Shown: piece by piece, positions 4,602 to 11,126 of the stretch
Position numbering within the stretch: the first letter of the stretch is position 1
Layout of the letters: each line of letters opens with the position of its first letter
DNA from: Multiplicimicrobium sp043718225
GTDB taxonomy: Bacteria > Omnitrophota > Omnitrophia > Omnitrophales > Aquincolibacteriaceae
Reading direction: 5' to 3'
Assembly: GCA_043718225.1 (NCBI GenBank)
Contig: JAYSWD010000144.1
Coordinates: 1-11,202 of the forward strand
DNA length: 11,202 nt
Position numbers and translations under genes: made by a program
Notes under the pieces: model-generated
Database searches by the model: none
What the model was told of the DNA's origin: nothing
The model's input: only the letters and a program-made list of their open reading frames with translations

Positions 4602-7442
4602 ATGTCAATGACACAAGTAAAAAAACTACCCAGTTTCGACCTCCATGCTGCCGGCCAAAGCCCATGGCTTGATTCGATCAGCCGCCAGCTTTTAAATTCA
4701 GGCAAGCTCAAAAAATATGTGCAGGAAAAGGGATTGCGAGGGGTTACTTCCAACCCGTCAATTTTTCAAAAAGCGATTTCCTCAGGCGAGGGCTACGAGA
4801 AAGATATCCGCAGTATGTTCCGTTCGGGGAAAAGTGTTTTGGATGTTTATGATGCTTTGACTATTTCTGATATTCAGCGTGCCTGCGATCTTTTCACCGG
4901 TGTGTTTAACAAGTCGAACCGCGAACACGGTTATGTGAGTTTAGAAGTTTTACCTGTGCTCGCCTACCGCCAGGAAGAAACTTTGGCCGAAGCGCGCCGT
5001 CTTTTCAAACTTGTAAAACGCCCCAATTTAATGATCAAAGTTCCCGCGACTAAAGAGGGTATTCCCGTCGTTGAACAGCTTATTGCGGACGGTATCAACG
5101 TCAATATTACGCTGATGTTTTCAATCCAGGATTACCGCAATGTCGCGGAAGCTTATCTGCGCGGGCTTGAAAGCCGCCTCAAGCAGAAGAAGCCGCTTGC
5201 CGTGGTGCATTCCGTCGCGAGTGTTTTTATTAGCCGTATTGATTCCGCGATTGATCAAAAACTTGATGTGATGATTAGAGACAATGTGGATGCCGAAAAA
5301 CTTGTCCTGCTTGAAAATTTAAAAGGCAAGGCCGCGGTTTCTAATTCCAAACTCATTTACCAGGAACTCAAAGCGATTCTCAATTCAAACCGCTGGAAGA
5401 AACTTGCCGACGCCGGCGCTTTCGCACAAAAAGTTTTGTGGGCCAGCACCAGTTCAAAAAATCCCGCTTATCCGACTCTGTGCTATGTCGAACCTTTAGT
5501 TGGCAAAGAAACAGTCAACACCTTGCCGGAGCCCACATGGGAAGCTGTGTTGGAGCAGGGTAAAATCCGCGCGAATGCCGTCGAAGAGGGCGTAACCGAA
5601 GCGCGCGCGGCGATTGACCGCCTGCGTTCATTCGGCATCAACGTGGATACGGTGTGCGCGGATTTGCAAAAAGCGGGCGTGAAACAATTTGAACAGGCAT
5701 TCGAAGATTTGATGCGTACGCTTGAACTCAAAAAAATAGAATTTTCTTCCAAAATCCGTAATCCCAAAGTTTCCTGCACGCTACCCGAAGAAATTTCAGA
5801 ATCCGTTAAATCCGCGATTGATTTATCGGTGCAGGATGATTTGCACGCGCGCTGGATCAAAAAGGATACTTCGCTTTGGTCGACGGATCCCGCGCATATC
5901 AAAGTCATCAATAACCGCTTAGGCTGGGTTGATAACTGCGAAAAAATTTTGAGCCGTGTTTATGAAATTGATTTGCTGCGCGCCAAACTTTTAAGCCGCG
6001 GTATTCGCGACGTTGTTTTACTCGGAATGGGCGGATCGAGTCTTGCCGCGGAAGTATTCTCAGTTATTTTGCCGCAAGTTGAAAAGCCTGCGTTGCGTTT
6101 TCATTTGTTAGACACGACTGACCCGCAGGCGATTGCGGCTGTCGAGGCCAAACTCAATCTGAAGAAATCATTTTTTATTGTCGCCAGCAAATCCGGCGGT
6201 ACGATTGAAACAGTTTCTCAGTTTCAGTATTTTTACGGGCGCGTTTCAAAAACTTATCGCGGTTCAAAAAAAGAAACCGGCAGCCACTTTATGGCAATTA
6301 CGGATCCCGGTTCCGGCTTTCAGCAAATCGCAGCTGAAAATCAATTTGAGGCCACTTTTCTTAATCCCGGCGATATTGGCGGACGTTATTCCGCACTTTC
6401 CTTTTTTGGTTTAACAGCCGCCGGCCTTTGCGGTTTGGATATCCGTTCCGCGCTGCGCGATGCATGCGCCGCGTTGGAAGAAATGCGCTCGCAAAAAAAT
6501 ATTTCTAAGAATCCGGGCATGTACTTAGGGATGGTGTTAGGCCAACTGGCTGAAGCGGATATTAATAAACTAACGTTTTGGACAACGCCCAAGTTGCGAA
6601 TCGTGGGTGATTGGGCCGAGCAGCTCATCGCGGAAAGCACAGGCAAACAGGGCAAGGGGATTGTTCCGATTGTTGGTGAAAAAACTTTTGGACCGGCTGC
6701 ATATGGCAACGACCGTTATTTTGTAGTCCTGAAAGAACCGGGCAAGAAAGCACCCGCACTTGAAAAAGCAGTCAAGGCGGTCCGCAAAGCCGGATTTCCC
6801 GTCATTGAAATTCAATGGTCAGATTGGAGTAATGTCGGCGGCGAATTGCTCAAATTTGAAATCGCGACCAGTATCGCGAGCAGTTTGATGGGAATCAATC
6901 CTTTCGATGAACCGAATGTCAAAGAAAGCAAAGATATGACGGGCGCGTTACTTTCGGATTTGGCGGCGGGAAAAGCGTGGGCACAGCCGCAGCCTGTTGT
7001 TCAGGTTTCCACGAAAGTTTCAGGGTCTGACCAAAATCTTCTAAAAGAATATTTAACGGGTTTGAAATCGGGAGATTATCTGGCCATTCTTGGTTACTTT
7101 GAACGCAATCAAAAAACCATCGCTGCAATGGATAAGCTCCAGTCTTATTTAGCTGAAACATTGAAGGTTCCTGTTCTGTATGGATTCGGCCCGCGTTATT
7201 TGCATTCCATCGGCCAGCTTTATAAAGGCGGACCGCGCACGGGGCGGTTCATCGAACTTTTTGTGAAAGATACAAAAAAGTTAGACGTTCCTTCCGCCGG
7301 ATACACATTCAGCCAATTGAAACAAGCGCAGGCGCTGGGTGATTATCAGGCCTTTGCTTCTAAAAATATACCCGTGCTTGCCGTTCAGTTTGGCGCGAAC
7401 CCCATTGCCGGCGTCGGTACTTTGCTTTCAGCGATTCAATAG
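4602..7442 (+). CDS. tal-pgi: bifunctional transaldolase / glucose-6-phosphate isomerase
   Basis: A 946-aa natural fusion. The N-terminal about 375 residues are a transaldolase (dihydroxyacetone transfer between sedoheptulose-7-P and glyceraldehyde-3-P), with G47-V-T-S-N-P-S-I-F55 and the Schiff-base lysine K146 in L-M-I-K-V-P-A-T, then N-V-N-I-T-L-M-F. The rest is a glucose-6-phosphate isomerase (G6P to F6P), with the sugar-phosphate-binding G475-M-G-G-S-S480 and S529-K-S-G-G-T-I-E-T537, then G590-D-I-G-G-R-Y-S and E673-Q-L-I-A-E-S-T-G-K-Q-G-K-G. Fusions of this layout are known in several phyla, and both products are cytosolic. F6P is shared by the two reactions, which makes a coupled enzyme sensible. 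An AGAGGA site (4592-4597) lies 4 nt before this ATG and 10 nt before a second in-frame ATG (4608), so the start is uncertain by two codons. It has its own promoter. Confidence 0.93.
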   Translation: MSMTQVKKLPSFDLHAAGQSPWLDSISRQLLNSGKLKKYVQEKGLRGVTSNPSIFQKAISSGEGYEKDIRSMFRSGKSVLDVYDALTISDIQRACDLFTGVFNKSNREHGYVSLEVLPVLAYRQEETLAEARRLFKLVKRPNLMIKVPATKEGIPVVEQLIADGINVNITLMFSIQDYRNVAEAYLRGLESRLKQKKPLAVVHSVASVFISRIDSAIDQKLDVMIRDNVDAEKLVLLENLKGKAAVSNSKLIYQELKAILNSNRWKKLADAGAFAQKVLWASTSSKNPAYPTLCYVEPLVGKETVNTLPEPTWEAVLEQGKIRANAVEEGVTEARAAIDRLRSFGINVDTVCADLQKAGVKQFEQAFEDLMRTLELKKIEFSSKIRNPKVSCTLPEEISESVKSAIDLSVQDDLHARWIKKDTSLWSTDPAHIKVINNRLGWVDNCEKILSRVYEIDLLRAKLLSRGIRDVVLLGMGGSSLAAEVFSVILPQVEKPALRFHLLDTTDPQAIAAVEAKLNLKKSFFIVASKSGGTIETVSQFQYFYGRVSKTYRGSKKETGSHFMAITDPGSGFQQIAAENQFEATFLNPGDIGGRYSALSFFGLTAAGLCGLDIRSALRDACAALEEMRSQKNISKNPGMYLGMVLGQLAEADINKLTFWTTPKLRIVGDWAEQLIAESTGKQGKGIVPIVGEKTFGPAAYGNDRYFVVLKEPGKKAPALEKAVKAVRKAGFPVIEIQWSDWSNVGGELLKFEIATSIASSLMGINPFDEPNVKESKDMTGALLSDLAAGKAWAQPQPVVQVSTKVSGSDQNLLKEYLTGLKSGDYLAILGYFERNQKTIAAMDKLQSYLAETLKVPVLYGFGPRYLHSIGQLYKGGPRTGRFIELFVKDTKKLDVPSAGYTFSQLKQAQALGDYQAFASKNIPVLAVQFGANPIAGVGTLLSAIQ

Positions 7443-7467
7443 TTAAGCTATTTCGGAAAACCGATTC

Positions 7468-7503
7468 ACTTTCCGGAAGTAGGAAAACCTACTTCCGGAA
7501 AGT
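7468..7503. repeat. perfect 16-bp hairpin between tal-pgi and recN
   Basis: Arms ACTTTCCGGAAGTAGG (7468-7483) and CCTACTTCCGGAAAGT (7488-7503) are perfectly complementary around an AAAA loop. A small TCGG-AAAA-CCGA hairpin (7453-7464) sits just upstream. No U-run follows. The recN ribosome binding site begins 3 nt after the stem. It may reduce read-through from tal-pgi or influence recN translation. The tip resembles that of the 4455-4514 palindrome. Confidence 0.8.
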
Positions 7504-7517
7504 TATAAGGTGGGTGA

Positions 7518-9200
7518 ATGCTATCTCAAGTTCGGATACAAAACTACGCGCTAATCGATGATATCCGGCTTGAATTTTCTCACGGCCTGAATGTGCTCAC
7601 CGGCGAAACGGGTGCGGGCAAATCAATTCTGATTGATGCTTTGCGTCTCTGTTTCGGTGATCGTGCCGATTCCATACCTTTCAAAAATCCGGCGCAGGCC
7701 TGCGCTCTCGAAACCGTGATTGATTTCAATGCGGTGCGTGAACGGCTCGGCGAAAAAAATGCCCGCTCCAAGTTCGGCGAATTCTTAGGCGATGACGATG
7801 AATTGCTTGTCTTTCGTCGCGAATTTTCGGCTCCGGGAAAAAGCCGTAATACAATCAACGGCCGCATGGTCAACCTTTCCCAAGTACGTGCTTTGGCCTC
7901 CAGCCTTCTCGACTGGCATGGCCAATATGATTTTCAGGCCATTTTTGAACCTTCTGCGCAATTGGAAATGCTCGATCGCTACGCCAAAACTGAAAATTTA
8001 TTGGAAGAATACCGCGCGGTTTATGCCGACTATGCCGCACACATCAAATCGCAGCAAGAGCTTTTGGACTCCATTCAGAACCGCGAAGCGCAAATTGATT
8101 TGCTTAAATTTCAGGTTCAGGAAATTGAAAGTATTAAACTTGAGCCGGGCGAAGATGCGCAATTAAAATCGGAATGGATTCGATTTTCGCATGCCGAAAA
8201 ATTGCATGAAAGAATGAAAGAACTTTTAGAAAAGCTGGATGACGGCGATTCATCCGTTTCGGATCAAATCAGCGCGGCATTTAAGCCGCTGATTGATTTG
8301 GAGAAAATCGATCCCGAGTTCACAAAAAAACGCGAAACACTGGAATCGATTCAGCTTGAGCTGGAGGAATGGATTCGCAATGCGCGCGATTATCAGGAAA
8401 GCCTTTCTTTTGATGAGAAAGCCGCGCGCGAAGCCGAAAGCCGTTTAAACTCACTGGATACTTTAAAACGCAAGTATGGAGGAAGTCTGGAAGCTGTATG
8501 TGCTTTCTTTGAAAATGCCAAACAGAAATTAGAATTGCTTGAAGATTCAGATTTAAGTTTAAAGGAATTGGAAAAACAAGTTCAATCCGCTTTAAAAAAA
8601 GTAAAAGCTGCGGGACAGCAACTTTCAGAACAGCGTGCGGCCGCGGCACAAAAATTTTCAAAAAAAATCTGCGTTGAACTTGAAGAGCTTGGAATGAAGC
8701 TGGCAAAATTTAATTGCCGTATTACAGCCGTGGAACCCTGCCCTTCTGGAATAGATCATCTTGAATTTGATTTGGCCCCCAATGCAGGTTTGCCCGCGCA
8801 GCCGCTAGCAAAAATTGCATCCGGCGGGGAGGCCTCGCGCGTGATGCTTGCAATAAAAAAAATAGCGGGCGATTCGGACCGCATTTCAACGCTAGTATTT
8901 GATGAAATTGACGCGAATATCGGCGGGCGGATGGGGAGTATTGTAGGGCAAAAATTGCGCGAAATCGCGGCCAATCACCAAGTGCTCTTGATTACGCATT
9001 TGCCTCAAATTGCCGCCTATGGGGAGCGCCATCTTAAGGTTGTCAAAGTGACCGAGGGCGGAAAGACTAAAATCAGCTATGAGGTCCTGGATAAAGGCAG
9101 CCGCATTAAGGAGTTAGCCCAAATGATGAGTGGACAGGAAGAAACGGCGATTGCCGTGCGCCATGCCAAAGAACTTCTCGAAAGCGCCGGCGTTTCTTAA
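7518..9200 (+). CDS. recN: DNA repair protein RecN
   Basis: RecN is an SMC-like ATPase that gathers broken DNA ends and aids RecA-dependent double-strand-break repair. The product is 560 aa, the usual length. Visible parts are the N-terminal ATPase half with Walker A G29-E-T-G-A-G-K-S36, D-W-H-G-Q-Y-D near 133, and a long Glu/Lys/Leu-rich central coiled coil (about 155-380). The C-terminal half carries the ABC signature S435-G-G-E-A-S-R, Walker B V460-F-D-E-I-D465, G-G-R-M-G-S-I-V-G and the H-loop I-T-H494-L-P-Q-I-A. ATG 7518 has AAGG (7507-7510) 7 nt upstream. The family often belongs to the SOS response, but I saw no clear LexA box. It has no obvious own promoter, so it is probably read with tal-pgi through the hairpin at 7468-7503 or from an undetected start. 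No terminator follows it. Confidence 0.96.
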   Translation: MLSQVRIQNYALIDDIRLEFSHGLNVLTGETGAGKSILIDALRLCFGDRADSIPFKNPAQACALETVIDFNAVRERLGEKNARSKFGEFLGDDDELLVFRREFSAPGKSRNTINGRMVNLSQVRALASSLLDWHGQYDFQAIFEPSAQLEMLDRYAKTENLLEEYRAVYADYAAHIKSQQELLDSIQNREAQIDLLKFQVQEIESIKLEPGEDAQLKSEWIRFSHAEKLHERMKELLEKLDDGDSSVSDQISAAFKPLIDLEKIDPEFTKKRETLESIQLELEEWIRNARDYQESLSFDEKAAREAESRLNSLDTLKRKYGGSLEAVCAFFENAKQKLELLEDSDLSLKELEKQVQSALKKVKAAGQQLSEQRAAAAQKFSKKICVELEELGMKLAKFNCRITAVEPCPSGIDHLEFDLAPNAGLPAQPLAKIASGGEASRVMLAIKKIAGDSDRISTLVFDEIDANIGGRMGSIVGQKLREIAANHQVLLITHLPQIAAYGERHLKVVKVTEGGKTKISYEVLDKGSRIKELAQMMSGQEETAIAVRHAKELLESAGVS

Positions 9201-9217
9201 TTATTTTCCTAGTCTCA

Positions 9218-9245
9218 TTGACAAAAGTCCGGACTGTGATATTCT
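9218..9245 (+). promoter_or_regulatory. strong sigma70-type promoter of the 46-aa ORF unit
   Basis: A consensus -35 TTGACA (9218-9223), a 16-nt spacer and an extended -10 TGA-TATTCT (9237-9245) make this the best promoter in the window. The start site would be near 9252, just before the AAGGA ribosome binding site (9256-9260), so the leader is very short. Confidence 0.7.
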
Positions 9246-9267
9246 TCATTCTGTAAAGGAAATTACG

Positions 9268-9408
9268 ATGAATCAGAATCTTAAACACATTCAGCTTACG
9301 GCAAACACCGCGACGTTTAAACGTTTTGCGGTGACGGCTATTTGTCCATCCATGCATCGCATGTGGGCAGTGGCGGGTTATCCCGTCGTGGGCGGAGGTG
9401 CGGTTTAA
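9268..9408 (+). CDS. 46-aa orphan small protein, unknown function
   Basis: I do not recognise this protein. ATG 9268 is preceded by AAGGA (9256-9260) at 7-nt spacing and ends at TAA 9406-9408. The N-terminal half is polar and basic (M-N-Q-N-L-K-H-I-Q, then T-F-K-R-F). A middle segment holds a single Cys (I-C-P-S-M-H-R-M-W), and the end is A-G-Y-P-V-V-G-G-G-A-V. There is no signal peptide and no clear transmembrane helix. It sits alone in a unit with its own strong promoter and terminator. It may be a small regulatory protein, a modified-peptide precursor (no maturase gene is visible nearby), or the coding part of a dual-function RNA. That it is translated is supported only by the ribosome binding site and gene-like layout. 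Confidence 0.6.
   Translation: MNQNLKHIQLTANTATFKRFAVTAICPSMHRMWAVAGYPVVGGGAV
9306..9333 (+). ncRNA. RNA hairpin inside the 46-aa ORF
   Basis: CACCGC (9306-9311) pairs with GCGGTG (9328-9333), and the interior holds the palindrome ACGTTTAAACGT (9313-9324). The result is a roughly 10-bp interrupted stem with a small G/TTT asymmetry and a TTAA tip. It lies within the roughly 230-nt transcript expected from the 9218-9245 promoter, so the unit may act partly as a structured small RNA. This is a secondary-structure reading only. Confidence 0.35.
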
Positions 9409-9440
9409 GGTTTTAGTTTAACGTGAAATCTGAAAACACC

Positions 9441-9485
9441 AAAGCCCGTGATGGGAAAACCATCACGGGCTTTCTTTTTTTATTT
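9441..9485 (+). terminator. strong Rho-independent terminator
   Basis: A perfect 14-bp stem AAAGCCCGTGATGG (9441-9454) / CCATCACGGGCTTT (9460-9473) with a GAAAA loop is followed by CTTTTTTTATTTT. It ends the 46-aa ORF unit, and probably recN read-through as well. Confidence 0.92.
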
Positions 9486-9732
9486 TGCAATTCTCGATGA
9501 AGCTCGAATTGCGAAAATTTTTACTCGGAAAATAAAAAAAGCTAAGGCTTTCGATTCTGTTTGGTTCCGAGCTTCTGCCTTTCGGCAGACGCTCGACCGC
9601 CAGAATAAAAAAGCCGGGGCTCGGTGTTGTTGGTCGGTCTTGACGAGGCTCGGCCGACGAGTAAACAGTAACTAAAAGTAAGGACCGGCCGATAATTCAA
9701 TTGGCTGGCTAAGATAAATAAGGAGATCACTT
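9486..9732. other. gene-free, hairpin-rich intergenic stretch
   Basis: No convincing gene is present between the terminator and the 70-aa gene. It holds an inverted repeat (ATTTTGCAATTC from 9482 against GAATTGC-G-AAAAT to 9518), a hairpin CGAGC-tt-CTGCC-TTTC-GGCAG-ac-GCTCG (9568-9595), and a GC-rich block 9611-9661 with GTCGG...CCGAC complementarity. The dense dyads and a composition unlike neighbouring genes suggest a dispersed repeat or an unrecognised structured RNA or 5' leader. Open frames across it (9448-9675 on +, 9542-9730 on -) lack ribosome binding sites and gene-like sequence. Confidence 0.4.
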
Positions 9733-9945
9733 ATGAATACGGTTCAGTCGCCGCAATCACGGGTATTGCGGCTCAATATACTTAATCCGGTTGCTTTAAC
9801 CGCGCTTTTAACTTTAAAAGAGGCGCTGGTGAAGGAAAATTACGAGATCTGCCAGGACGTCATCGCGACGGCCTTGGAATTTGGGGCAACCCAGACGCAG
9901 ATTTTCGGGTTACTTGAAGATGTACGCAGAAATCCGGTTAAGTAA
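9733..9945 (+). CDS. 70-aa hypothetical protein, helical
   Basis: I do not recognise this protein. The ATG has an excellent AAGGAG site (ending 9725) at 7-nt spacing. After a polar N-terminus (about 1-15) the sequence is mostly amphipathic helix: L-T-A-L-L-T-L-K-E-A-L-V-K-E-N, then C-Q-D-V-I-A-T-A-L-E-F-G-A-T, then Q-I-F-G-L-L-E-D-V-R-R-N-P. This looks like a compact three-helix cytosolic protein. No signal peptide, membrane segment or metal-binding cluster is visible. It is followed within 165 nt by the KTSC gene, which is the same length and also has a strong ribosome binding site. They may be co-transcribed, since no terminator separates them. Function unknown. Confidence 0.65.
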   Translation: MNTVQSPQSRVLRLNILNPVALTALLTLKEALVKENYEICQDVIATALEFGATQTQIFGLLEDVRRNPVK

Positions 9946-9973
9946 GTCAGAGCGGCAAAAATCAGAAGGAAAT

Positions 9974-9991
9974 GATTCTCATTTAAGAATC
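9974..9991 (+). other. small hairpin between the two 70-aa genes
   Basis: GATTCT (9974-9979) pairs with AGAATC (9986-9991) around a 6-nt loop. AAAAAGGGTGGG follows, not T's, so it is not a terminator. It may shape the leader of the KTSC gene. The evidence is weak. Confidence 0.25.
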
Positions 9992-10107
9992 AAAAAGGGT
10001 GGGTTATGTTTAGTGTAGGCGACAGTGCTACCAGGAAGTGCTCAAGTTTTGGTAATATTTTCCGTTATTCTTCTAAGGCGATGCGAATGCCGCTAAAGGA
10101 GAAAAAC

Positions 10108-10320
10108 ATGGTTAATCATATGGTGATTTCGAGCGAAATTGAATGGATTGGATACGAACATAAAGACCGCATGCTTCAGGTCGAATTTATTGAGGGGCCC
10201 GTTTACCGTTATCAGGAAGTCCCGCATAATGTTTTTGAAGAATTTTTACAGGCCTCATCTCACGGGCGTTATTTTGAGACAAATGTAAAAGGTAAGTTCG
10301 AGCATCGGCGCATTCGCTAA
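10108..10320 (+). CDS. KTSC domain protein
   Basis: A 70-aa single-domain protein matching the KTSC family (PF13619 as recalled). The family is named after a C-terminal domain of some lysyl-tRNA synthetases and is found alone in many bacteria; function unknown, with RNA binding suggested. Visible family features are S-S-E-I-E-W-I-G-Y (8-16), L-Q-V-E-F-I-E-G (23-30), the central Y33-R-Y35 (YxY), V-P-H-N-V-F-E-E-F, and S-H-G-R-Y-F-E-T-N-V-K-G-K-F (51-64). ATG 10108 is chosen because AAAGGAG (10095-10101) lies 6 nt upstream and the domain begins directly after. An ATG at 10006 would add 34 residues unlike the family. It is followed by a terminator and faces a minus-strand gene. Confidence 0.88.
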   Translation: MVNHMVISSEIEWIGYEHKDRMLQVEFIEGPVYRYQEVPHNVFEEFLQASSHGRYFETNVKGKFEHRRIR

Positions 10321-10337
10321 GTCGTTCTGTTTTGTTT

Positions 10338-10462
10338 TAGCTCTGCGTTTCACGCAACCGCTTGAGTCAGTAAAGTAGCCAAGTTTTTCTCCAAAGACAG
10401 AAGGCAGGGTTTTTACCTTGCCTTCTTCTTTATTTCGGCTCTGCGCCTGCGGCGCAACCGCA
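10338..10462 (+). repeat. pair of short GCTCTGCG...CGCAACCGC repeats flanking the terminator
   Basis: GCTCTGCG-TTTCA-CGCAACCGC (about 10340-10361) and GCTCTGCGCC-TGC-GGCGCAACCGC (about 10438-10462) share both flanks but differ in the loop. Each folds into a small hairpin (TGCG/CGCA and TGCGCC/GGCGCA). They bracket the terminator at 10399-10426. Confidence 0.5.
10399..10435 (+). terminator. Rho-independent terminator after the KTSC gene
   Basis: An 11-bp stem, AGAAGGCAGGG (10399-10409) with CCTTGCCTTCT (10416-10426), includes one G-U wobble and a T/A loop. It is followed by TCTTTATTT. It lies between the convergent KTSC and minus-strand genes. Confidence 0.8.
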
Positions 10463-10479
10463 ACCAACTAGCATAATCA

Positions 10480-10872
10480 TTAGCTGCGCTGCTCTACCAT
10501 GAGATAAGTTTCCCATTTTTTATCCCAGTCCAGCACGACCCGAATATGAACGAGGGAATTCTGTTTGATTAGGAGGTCGCTTGGAAAGCGGTGTTTATGC
10601 CAGCGGAAAAGAACATGGTTTGTTACGGGCTCAATGTCCATATGGGGAGTTTTAATTATTGTTCCGTCTTCGAGTTCATATTCTAAAACTTCTTTATGAA
10701 ACATTTGATCTTTTTTCCAACACGTCACAATATAAAGTTGATCCAGCTTGCAGGGAAAAGAAGGAACGTAGAGATTGCTGCGAATTTTTTGAGATTGATA
10801 GCCGTCATCGGCGTCAAATTCAAACTCCTCACAAATAAAAAACTGCAATAATTGAATGGGCTCATTTTCCAT
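10480..10872 (-). CDS. 130-aa hypothetical protein, DUF6941-like
   Basis: The ATG is at 10872-10870 and the stop TAA at 10482-10480 on the minus strand. The sequence is mostly short beta-type segments with a hydrophobic/charged alternation. It has an acidic start (F-I-C-E-E-F-E-F-D-A-D-D-G), a middle S-F-P-C-K-L-D-Q-L-Y-I-V-T-C-W, then L-E-D-G-T-I-I-K-T-P, and a late V-H-I-R-V-V-L-D-W-D. The layout 'CE...D, P...L.V...W, D-G, beta strands' resembles DUF6941-type proteins of unknown function, but this is recalled similarity, not a search. No signal peptide or membrane segment. A TATAAT lies 6 nt before the ATG with no Shine-Dalgarno, suggesting a leaderless mRNA. It is convergent with the KTSC gene and divergent from the exported-protein gene at the window end. 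Confidence 0.7.
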   Translation of the reverse strand: MENEPIQLLQFFICEEFEFDADDGYQSQKIRSNLYVPSFPCKLDQLYIVTCWKKDQMFHKEVLEYELEDGTIIKTPHMDIEPVTNHVLFRWHKHRFPSDLLIKQNSLVHIRVVLDWDKKWETYLMVEQRS

Positions 10873-10878
10873 GCGTAG

Positions 10879-10884
10879 ATTATA
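10879..10884 (-). promoter_or_regulatory. -10 box (TATAAT) of the minus-strand gene, leaderless
   Basis: On the minus strand TATAAT is followed by CTACGC and then the ATG at 10872. With a normal 6-7 nt distance from -10 to start site, transcription would begin at or beside the A of the start codon. No Shine-Dalgarno or convincing -35 is visible. Confidence 0.45.
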
Positions 10885-11003
10885 AAAGCCTGTGCAACCC
10901 CCCGAGTTTTTTTTGTATGAGATAGTGCTTGATAATGTATGAGTATTTACAAAAATGTAGAAAATTCAAAAATGAAGAATATGAAAGTGCGTAAGTTGTT
11001 TAA

Positions 11004-11046
11004 TTGCCACTAGTTAAAAACCCATGATATTGGCATGAAGATTGTT
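11004..11046 (+). promoter_or_regulatory. candidate promoter(s) of the exported-protein gene
   Basis: Two overlapping readings exist. (1) Sigma-54-like: TTGGCATG-AAGA-TTGTT (11030-11046) keeps GG-N10-G spacing, matching TGGCACG-N4-TTGCW with two C-to-T changes. (2) Sigma70-like: TTGCCA (11004-11009), 18 nt, extended -10 TGA-TATTGG (11025-11033). The second shares TGATAT with the other promoters here. The evidence does not separate them. Confidence 0.35.
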
Positions 11047-11083
11047 ATAGGGGTGATGTTCTAGACCGTGAATTTCAATCAAT

Positions 11084-11106
11084 AGCCGGAAGTGACAGAT
11101 CCGGCT
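11084..11106 (+). promoter_or_regulatory. leader hairpin before the exported-protein gene
   Basis: AGCCGGA (11084-11090) pairs perfectly with TCCGGCT (11100-11106) around a 9-nt loop AGTGACAGA. It lies 20 nt before the start codon and just upstream of the GAGGGGA ribosome binding site. CTTT follows, too short for a good terminator. It may affect mRNA stability or translation. Confidence 0.45.
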
Positions 11107-11126
11107 CTTTAATGATGAGGGGATGT

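Noticed and set aside
9448..9675. 75-aa open frame on the + strand
   Set aside because: It starts inside the terminator hairpin, has no ribosome binding site, and its sequence follows the hairpins rather than a protein pattern.
9542..9730. 62-aa open frame on the - strand
   Set aside because: It covers the hairpin-rich gap, has a low-complexity basic composition, and no start signals.
9218..9945. Toxin-antitoxin pair formed by the 46-aa and 70-aa ORFs
   Set aside because: They are separated by a strong terminator and about 320 nt, with no recognisable toxin or antitoxin features.
10006..10107. N-terminal extension of the KTSC protein from ATG 10006
   Set aside because: It is unlike the KTSC family; the SD before 10108 and the domain start there are much better.
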